Under the pieces are notes generated by a model, which was given only the letters and a program-made list of their open reading frames with translations, searched no databases and had not been told where the DNA came from. The translations under genes and the position numbers were made by a program. From NCBI GenBank assembly GCA_022701365.1, contig JAKUHH010000090.1:563024-627023 (forward strand): a stretch of DNA of 64,000 nucleotides, given 5' to 3'. Shown piece by piece: positions 58,263-64,000 of the stretch (within the stretch, counting starts at the first letter, position 1; each line of letters begins with the position of its first letter). The stretch is from Mycocentrospora acerina (lineage: Eukaryota; Ascomycota; Dothideomycetes; Pleosporales).

Positions 58263-59741
58263 TCAACTCTTTCTTCCGTTCTTCCCGTTGCTCTTCTTCT
58301 TCCTCCCGCCTGCATCTTCCTGTACCCCAAGTCTAGAGGCGTCCACTTGCGGAATATAGTCGCCTACTGGCCACCCCGCGCTGCTCTCACCCACGGCACC
58401 AACCCTAGCTGTTGAACCAGACACCCCCGTTGTATATGCGGCAGCAGCAGCACCACCACCACCATACCCGCTATACGCTCCCAACACAGGTGTCACGTGT
58501 TGAGGTTGTGTGGGCGCGGGCGCAGGAACGCGACGCGACATGGCCGTGTATCCACCAACTTCGGACCCGGAGACCGAGCCGACGATACTCCTCGTATACG
58601 GAAGCGGAGTAGAGGACGAATTGGAGACGGGCAGGTCAAATGTCTGGTACTGATACTGCTGGATGGGAAAGGGAACGAGTTTGACTGATTCCCGCGAGGA
58701 CGGGCGGGGTGGATACTCGTGATCTTGTGTAGAGGGTCGGGAGGACGTTGGACGGCCCGGCCGAGGAGGTGTGGCGGGCCGGTAAGTTTGTGGGGCGCCT
58801 GGGAAGGCGCCTGGGATGTCCCTTGATGGGGGGATCCGCGCGGGAGGAATGCGCGGGCGAGTCGGAGCTGGTTGAGAGGAGGATGGAGAGGAACGAGAAG
58901 GGCGAGAGAGCCGCTGCGGTGGCTGTGCATCACGGGCCAGGCCACCTTGATATGCGTTGATGGGTGCATAGATTGGCTGTCCGTCGGGACCTGGGACGAG
59001 GAAGCCTGGTGGAGGAGGTGGGAGTGGGGGAGGGAGAGGGGGAGGAGGCGGTGATGGTGGAACTGGTGCAGGAGGCGCGCGACTTGTGACGCTGGACACA
59101 ACTGAAGCTGCTCGTTTTCGAGTGCCATGTTTCTCCTTTTCCTTGTCCTTTTTCGACTTGGATCCGAAGAATGAAGTTCGCTGTTGGCTTCTCTTTGGTC
59201 GAGAAGTGCCAGGGCTAGAGATTTCAGGTTTGCTGGCTGCAGTTTCTACACTTGCGATACTCGCAGTGTCGACTGGAATTGGAGCACTTTTTCGTTGGGA
59301 TTCTTGTCGAGGCGCTGGCTGTGGGCGCGCTGCAGACGCCTTTGCGCCATAGAGTTTCCCCTGGTACGCTTCGAGCTCATCGGCACTCAGTTGCACGTCT
59401 GCCTCGCCTGCCGCTCTTGCTATTCGAATCTTATCTAGTACGCGCTGGAACAGCAGCTCTTCATACTCGGCCGTATGGCCGTGTTCAGGAGTGTCTTTGT
59501 AGTAACCTTCATCATCATCATCTTCTTCACCAAAGCCTGCATTGTACGCCTGTTTGCCCAGAACTTCAGCTCTTCTTTCCCATGCATCCAGGTCCATGTC
59601 ATTAAAATACAACTCATCGGGATTCAAACTTTTGCCAACAGGCGGCTGCTCATAATCGTGATACAAAACATTGCCATTCTTTTCGTCGTCGTCGTCGCTG
59701 TTGACTTGTAGAAATCTATACACATCATCCGCCCCCTCCAC
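58263..59741 (-). CDS. conserved acidic / proline-rich fungal protein (5' end unresolved)
   Basis: At least 492 codons on the minus strand; the sequence at 59741 is a GTG, not an ATG. Conserved-looking blocks near the N-terminus (SLNPDELYFNDMDLDAWERR, then YKDTPEHGHTAEYEELLFQR and RVLDKIRIARAAGEADVQL) show that coding starts before the first in-frame ATG at 59597 (Met49). The frame stays open to 59852, overlapping the 3' coding end of the PRA1 gene in another frame, but holds no ATG. The middle is a Lys/Arg-rich linker, then runs of Pro, then a Pro/Ser/Tyr-rich tail. The start may lie on an unseen exon, be non-AUG, or be Met49. I know similar uncharacterised ascomycete proteins, but no function. 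Confidence 0.75.
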   Translation of the reverse strand: MEGADDVYRFLQVNSDDDDEKNGNVLYHDYEQPPVGKSLNPDELYFNDMDLDAWERRAEVLGKQAYNAGFGEEDDDDEGYYKDTPEHGHTAEYEELLFQRVLDKIRIARAAGEADVQLSADELEAYQGKLYGAKASAARPQPAPRQESQRKSAPIPVDTASIASVETAASKPEISSPGTSRPKRSQQRTSFFGSKSKKDKEKEKHGTRKRAASVVSSVTSRAPPAPVPPSPPPPPLPPPLPPPPPGFLVPGPDGQPIYAPINAYQGGLARDAQPPQRLSRPSRSSPSSSQPAPTRPRIPPARIPPSRDIPGAFPGAPQTYRPATPPRPGRPTSSRPSTQDHEYPPRPSSRESVKLVPFPIQQYQYQTFDLPVSNSSSTPLPYTRSIVGSVSGSEVGGYTAMSRRVPAPAPTQPQHVTPVLGAYSGYGGGGAAAAAYTTGVSGSTARVGAVGESSAGWPVGDYIPQVDASRLGVQEDAGGRKKKSNGKNGRKS

Positions 59742-59815
59742 AAACCTCCCGACACCAGTCGTCCCCCGTGGTCTTCCCCAAGAGGGCGAAGCGTAAGGAG
59801 TTTGCGGCCGACCAC

Positions 59816-60346
59816 CTAGACCGCCTCCTCGGAAAAAGCTGTCTCGATGGGCTTATCGAGAAAGGCGGCGTGACCGACAATGGTGACGCCGGAAGCGCCA
59901 ATGAGCCAGAGGACAGTGGAGAAGGGAGAGGCCCACAGACCGAGAGGAATAGCAATGACGAAGAGGGTTGTGTAGAGCTGGGAGGTGGAGGCGCGCCAGC
60001 TGCCGAGCTCGAGATCGTTGCCCTGGAGCTTCCCGATGCCAAACATGCCGCCGACGACGAAGACGATGACAAAGAGCAGCAGCAGATTAGTCAGCAGGCT
60101 GTAGATGCTGAGCATGGCGAAGACGGCGGCGTAGTTGCTCGAGAAGTAGCCAAGATTGTAATTGACTCTGCTCTGGACCTCGCTGAAGTTGGCGGGCTTG
60201 GAGACGCGCTTGACGTCGAAGAACTCGGAGATGGGCCGCAGGTTGGCGAAGCGCGAGGAGACGGACGTGTTGCGCAGGCCGTCGAAGCGGCCGGAGAGGT
60301 TCATCCTGGAGGTGAGGGCATCAATGGGGATGCTGAAGCGCGACAT
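59816..60346 (-). CDS. PRA1/Yip3 family prenylated Rab acceptor
   Basis: Single exon, 176 residues from the ATG at 60346. An in-frame upstream ATG would add 42 residues of poly-Thr encoded by a GGT/AGT repeat, and is rejected. The family core is clear: FFDVKRVSKPANFSEVQSRV followed by NYNLGYFSSNYAAVF, then two pairs of hydrophobic helices (SLLTNLLLLFVIVFVVGGM and TTLFVIAIPLGLWA with the following helix), and the tail HAAFLDKPIETAFSEEAV. PRA1 proteins act in ER-Golgi membranes and bind prenylated Rab GTPases, helping their membrane delivery. Length and C-terminus are typical of ascomycete members. It lies 75 bases upstream of the next gene on the same strand and is divergent from the Erj5 homologue. 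Confidence 0.92.
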   Translation of the reverse strand: MSRFSIPIDALTSRMNLSGRFDGLRNTSVSSRFANLRPISEFFDVKRVSKPANFSEVQSRVNYNLGYFSSNYAAVFAMLSIYSLLTNLLLLFVIVFVVGGMFGIGKLQGNDLELGSWRASTSQLYTTLFVIAIPLGLWASPFSTVLWLIGASGVTIVGHAAFLDKPIETAFSEEAV

Positions 60347-60987
60347 GGTGGTGGTGGTGGTGGTGGTGGAAGTAGTAGTAGTGGTGGTGGTAGTAGTAAT
60401 GGTGGTGGTGGGCTTGGGAAGGGTGTCAGCTTCTGTTGAGGAAGAGGCGGCCTGGAGAAAATGTGGCCTCAAGCAGACGATGGATGGTCGGGTTTAAAAC
60501 AAAAATGGCAGCCTTACGGTTAGTGCAGGGATGGCAAAAGAATGACGAGGCAAGTGCGGCTTGGTCGAGGGCTGCTCAGGGGCAAGCGGGCGTGGTGGAA
60601 CAGCAGAGCGATGGCAACAGAAGAACGGAGCAACAGGCCAACAGGCCAACAGGCCAACAGACCAACAGAGCAAAGGGGCCGTGTGTACGTGTCGTCGCCT
60701 GCCCTGCCGCAAGTCCGCTCAACGCCGTAAATCAAGGGACCGGCCATGCACAGGCCGCGGGCGGGTCTGGGCGAGGTGCGCTCTCACATGGCCATCGCCC
60801 CCAAGAGGCCACCTTGAGATATTTCTGGGAAATCGAGAGAGACCAAGTCGAGGACCAGCGACTGACTGCACGCTCGAGGCAGTCCATTTCCCTCCCCTCC
60901 GTCAGCCACGCCTGATTGGACTACGTCTGCTCTGCGCATTCTTCACCACCTGCACGACAAGCTCCCGCCTGGGAACGCGACACGGCC
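60347..60987. promoter_or_regulatory. divergent promoter region, PRA1 / Erj5
   Basis: About 640 bases between two divergent start codons (60346 minus, 60988 plus), both of early secretory membrane proteins. It holds a GGT/AGT trinucleotide tract next to the PRA1 start (60,347-60,413) and five imperfect copies of the 8-mer CAACAGGC (60,631-60,670). No TATA-like element is clear. Confidence 0.55.
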
Positions 60988-62397
60988 ATGAGGTCCCACG
61001 CGCTGCTCGCCCTGGTGCTCTGTCTGTTTGTGGCCTTTGCGGCTGCCTGGAGCAAGGAGGGTGCGTATTCTCTCTGAGCACGTGGTTGGACAGGCAATTG
61101 CTGTCTGTCACTGTCACTGTCACTGTCACTGTCACTCTCACTCTCACTCTCACTCTCACCACACAGCACACGTACATGTGTGCACTCACACACATATACA
61201 CACATGCACAAACAATCACTAACACCCCTGCCCAGACCACGAAATCTTCCGCCTCCGCGACGAAGTAGCCACGGCTGAAGGAGCAAATGTCACCTTCTAC
61301 GACATGCTGGGCGTCAAGCCCTCGGCCTCGCAGGACGAGCTCACAAAGGCCTACCGCAAGAGGTCGCGCGAGCTGCACCCCGACAAGGCCCGCAATGCCT
61401 TCGTCACCAGCTTTGCCAAGAAGAACAAGAAGAAGCAGCCCACGCAGAAGCAGATCAACGCCCACATGAAAAAGGTCACGGCCAGCTACCAACGTCTCTC
61501 GGTTGTCGCAAACATGCTCAAGGGCGCAGACCGCGAGCGCTACGATCACTTCCTCCGCAACGGCTTCCCTGCATGGAGGGGCTCGGGCTACTACTACACT
61601 CGTTTCCGCCCTGGACTTGGCTCTGTTGTGCTCGGCCTGCTCGTCAGTCTGGGTGGAGGAATGCACTACTTTGCCCTCTTGATGGCGTGGAAGCGCCGTC
61701 GCGAGTTTGTCGAGCGCTACATCCGCCACGCACGCAAGACGGCGTGGGGCGACGAGACGGCCATTGAGGGACTCCGCTGGCAGGGCTTCTACGAGGCGCC
61801 TGCGCCTGCTCCTGTCGAGGAAGAGGCCAACCCCGAGGAGCCCGTCCCCAAGAACCGCCGCGAGAAGCGCGCCATGGACAAGTTTGACAAAAAGGACAAG
61901 ACCAAGAAGGCTGCTCTAAAGGCCGCTCGCAGCAACGGCATCAGCTCGCCCGTTGACGCGCAGCCCACCCCTGGACCCCAGGGAGCCAAGAAGCGCATCG
62001 TGGCTCAGAATGGCAAGACGCTTATTGTTGACTCGGTCGGCAACGTGTTTTTGGAAGAAGAGACTGAAGAAGGCCAAAAGGGCGAGTTTCTTCTTGATGT
62101 ACGTACCTTTTTTTTTCTCTCTTTTATATATATAAATACATTACCCACAACTAACAACTTCAACAGCCCGATGAGGAGCCCAAGCCTACCATCTACGACA
62201 CCCTCCTCTTCCAGCTCCCCAAGTTTGCTTTCAACCAGACCGTCGGCCGTGTGCTTGGCAAGAAGGAACTCGTCGAGGAGCCGCTCCTTGAGTCATCTGA
62301 CCTACCCGAGGACGAGGCTGCCATTCAGTCTGCTACTGCGCAGAACCTCAACGGCGAGGCGAGGAAGCGAAAGGAAAAGGCCAAGAGTGGGAGATAG
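60988..62397 (+). CDS. ERJ5: ER membrane J protein, Erj5 homologue
   Basis: Join 60988-61060, 61236-62098, 62167-62397; 388 residues. Residues 1-20 form a signal peptide. The J domain (about 44-120) has HPD at 72-74 ([11 protein letters not shown]) with the Lys/Gln-rich insertion typical of Erj5. A membrane segment ([20 protein letters not shown]) follows near residue 160, then a long basic, Lys/Arg-rich cytosolic part with [19 protein letters not shown] and an acidic C-terminus. The protein sits in the ER membrane with the J domain in the lumen and helps the Hsp70 BiP/Kar2. Intron 1 is long for this genome (175 bases), expanded by CTGTCA/CTCTCA repeats; intron 2 is 68 bases. Both have GT-AG borders. 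Confidence 0.94.
61105..61158. repeat. CTGTCA/CTCTCA hexamer array in an intron
   Basis: About nine tandem hexamers (five CTGTCA, then four CTCTCA) inside the first intron of the Erj5 homologue, followed by CA-rich sequence; they account for the intron's unusual length. Confidence 0.85.
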
Positions 62398-63200
62398 TTT
62401 ATCTTTTTTTATTAAAAGGGGAGCATGTAGCGGTAAAAGTGTTGAGTGGGCAAGGAGAAGAGGGAAGAGAATATAGAGAAGAAGAAGAGAAAGGGATTTG
62501 TATGTGTTTTCTTTTGCATAGAATGAAGGAGAAGAAGAAATGGTATACACAAAAGTTGTTCCCTTTTTCTTTTTTTCTTTAACGCATGTGCGGGGAGAAG
62601 AAAATGGGTGTTTTTGATTACTGGTCTTTTGTTGTAGTTGGTGGTGGTGGTGATGGTGGTTATACATGCGAATAAACAGGTGAATAATCACTCGTTTTTT
62701 TTTACTCGTTAGACCAGAATGCCAGTCAAAATGACATTTTCTTAAAAGAAAAGCCGCAAGTGAGCAATGATAATATATATATATATATGTATACATATAT
62801 GCGTGATAAAGTCATGTTGTCGTTGATGATATTGATGAAGACGACGATAGGGTATTTTACATGTTAATTTTTTTTTAAATTCAATTTCCCCTTCTTCCTC
62901 TTCTTCTACTTCTTCTTCTACAGCATCATCTACTTCTTTACATCCAGAGATTTTTTCCTAAACAATTCTTCTTTCCCCCCAAAGATGGCCTCGGATAAGT
63001 CTTGTTTCCTACTCGACAAGGAGAAAGGGGGAAAAGAAACAAGGATAAAACGAGAGAAACGCCTGCGCTATGCATAAACCTGGATTCTTTTTTTCCCTTC
63101 TTCTTCTTCTTCTTCTTCTTCTCTTTCATGTCCATTCTTTTCGTCTTCTCATCTTTTCTTGTATCCATTCCAGGTAAGATGAGATGCGAAATAACATCCC
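62398..63200. other. convergent intergenic spacer
   Basis: About 800 bases between the ends of the Erj5 homologue (plus) and the Fcf1 homologue (minus). It holds poly-T tracts, a TA repeat (62,773-62,788) and a CTT repeat (63,099-63,120). No gene is called. Confidence 0.65.
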
Positions 63201-64000
63201 TCAATGGCTATCAGGCGCGTCGGGCAGCCTCTCAATGACATACTTGCCCTTTGCAACGCTCACAATCGGCACACCGGGAATCTTCCTAATCCTCCTCTTC
63301 AGATCCCTGTCGTTTGTCGCAACCAGGTAGATGCGATGCTTCATGACACGATCGACGATGCAGTCATCAGCATATGTGCCCTTGTGGTCGCACTTGAGGC
63401 GCTCCCAGCGCTCGTCGCGCGCAATGCGCAGGGCAATGCGGTACTTGGGGCCCAGTTTCTCCAGCTCGGCCATGACGCACGTGGTGATGATGGGCGTGGC
63501 TTTGGCGTACAGCAGGTCCATGAGGGCCTTGTCGAGCTCGAGCTTGCCGTGGACCGTGTGCGAGAGGAAATTGGTGTCGACGAGGACCGAGTAAGGCGGG
63601 CCAAGGGCAGTGTTGGCCTGGAAGAAGAGCGCCGAGGAGACTTGGGGGCTGGAGAAGGTGGTGGTTAGCTCTGCAGTGGATGACAGGAAGTGGGAAGTGG
63701 GTAGTGGGTGGTGATTAGAGGGAGACGAGAAACGGGCAGACGTACATCTCGCGCTTGGCCTGGCTTTCGGCCTCCTTCTTCTTTGCTTCTATCTCGCCAG
63801 CCATTTGGTTCTTCTTGCTGGGGTGGGGGTTAGCCAGGGCACTGGGGGAGAGGAGGGGAGGGGCGCGCGGGCGTCGCATACAGTCGTGCATCGCGTTGGC
63901 CTGGGGGTGTGTTAGCAGCTGGACGGCATTTTCTTGTCCTCGCACAGCACAGCACTCACCAATGACCCTCTTCACCTGCGCAAACTTGCGCGTCTTCTTC
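63201..64000 (-). CDS. FCF1: rRNA-processing PIN-domain protein Fcf1 (5' end outside the window)
   Basis: Complement join 64000-63960 (partial), 63900-63882, 63817-63746, 63648-63201. Exon 2 of the visible set is just 19 bases, and the introns (59, 64 and 97 bases) have GT-AG borders. The visible product runs from KKTRKFAQVKRVIGQRD through KKNQMAGEIEAKKKEAESQ into the PIN domain (VLVDTNFLSHTVHGKLELD, CVMAELEKLG, YADDCIVDRV, VATNDRDLKRRI) and ends PDAPDSH. The acidic residues of the PIN active site, including Asp in DTNF and Asp in ATNDRD, are kept. Fcf1 works in the nucleolar small-subunit processome on early pre-rRNA cleavages. The start codon lies just beyond 64000, as only a few residues are missing. 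Confidence 0.93.

Noticed and set aside
59768..60439. Plus-strand frame of 223 codons
   Set aside because: It is the antisense shadow of the PRA1 gene; its acidic, Gly-rich content comes from the complement.
60902..61729. Minus-strand frame of 275 codons
   Set aside because: It is antisense to the Erj5 gene and runs through the hexamer repeat in its intron.

Overview
The window is nuclear DNA from a filamentous ascomycete fungus, most likely a Dothideomycete (Pleosporales-like). The evidence is short GT-AG introns of about 45-90 bases, ascomycete-type families (fungal rhodopsin-domain membrane protein, AA9 lytic polysaccharide monooxygenase with CBM1, peroxygenase-type heme-thiolate peroxidase, ankyrin proteins with an ascomycete N-terminal domain), and core eukaryotic genes (THO, SHPRH/Irc20, EXS/Erd1, Gts1-type ArfGAP, PRA1, Erj5, Fcf1). 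The order is an inference from protein style; no search was run. The first 560 bases are two poly-G tracts and an N, which look like an assembly artefact at a contig edge.

Layout. 0.6-10 kb: a Gfo/Idh/MocA-type NADP dihydrodiol/xylose dehydrogenase, a seven-helix fungal rhodopsin-domain membrane protein, a secreted AA9-CBM1 monooxygenase, and a 101-residue three-exon protein with a dsRBM-like pattern that no long open frame reveals. 11.5-14.3 kb: a 927-residue ankyrin protein. 17.9-24 kb: a THOC5-like gene and a large SNF2/RING helicase, with a shared two-block promoter motif. 24.4-36.5 kb: an AT-richer, gene-sparse stretch holding a secreted heme-thiolate peroxidase, a secreted S33/TAP-type hydrolase, an atypical protein kinase and a secreted protein of unknown function. 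38.5-48.8 kb: a small membrane-anchored protein divergent from an EXS/Erd1 homologue, a conserved Ser-rich protein, a SWIM zinc-finger protein and a small bZIP protein. 51.7-64 kb: a denser housekeeping block: Gts1-type ArfGAP, J-protein with glycine-rich membrane segment, short conserved membrane protein, acidic/proline-rich conserved protein, PRA1, Erj5 and the 3' part of Fcf1.

The right-hand block is biased to the early secretory pathway and vesicle traffic (EXS/Erd1, ArfGAP, PRA1, Erj5). The left and middle parts hold the accessory, secreted and plant-biomass-related genes, separated by long gene-free stretches. I see no bacterial-type operon, CRISPR array, intact transposon, confident tRNA or rRNA. 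Nothing found amounts to a clearly new system. The best leads are the shared promoter motif near 17.73/19.30 kb, the altered splice donor in the AA9 gene, the missing ATG of the gene at 58.3-59.7 kb, the unknown secreted protein at 36 kb, the dsRBM-like small gene at 9.5 kb and the 91-93 residue super-repeat in the ankyrin protein.
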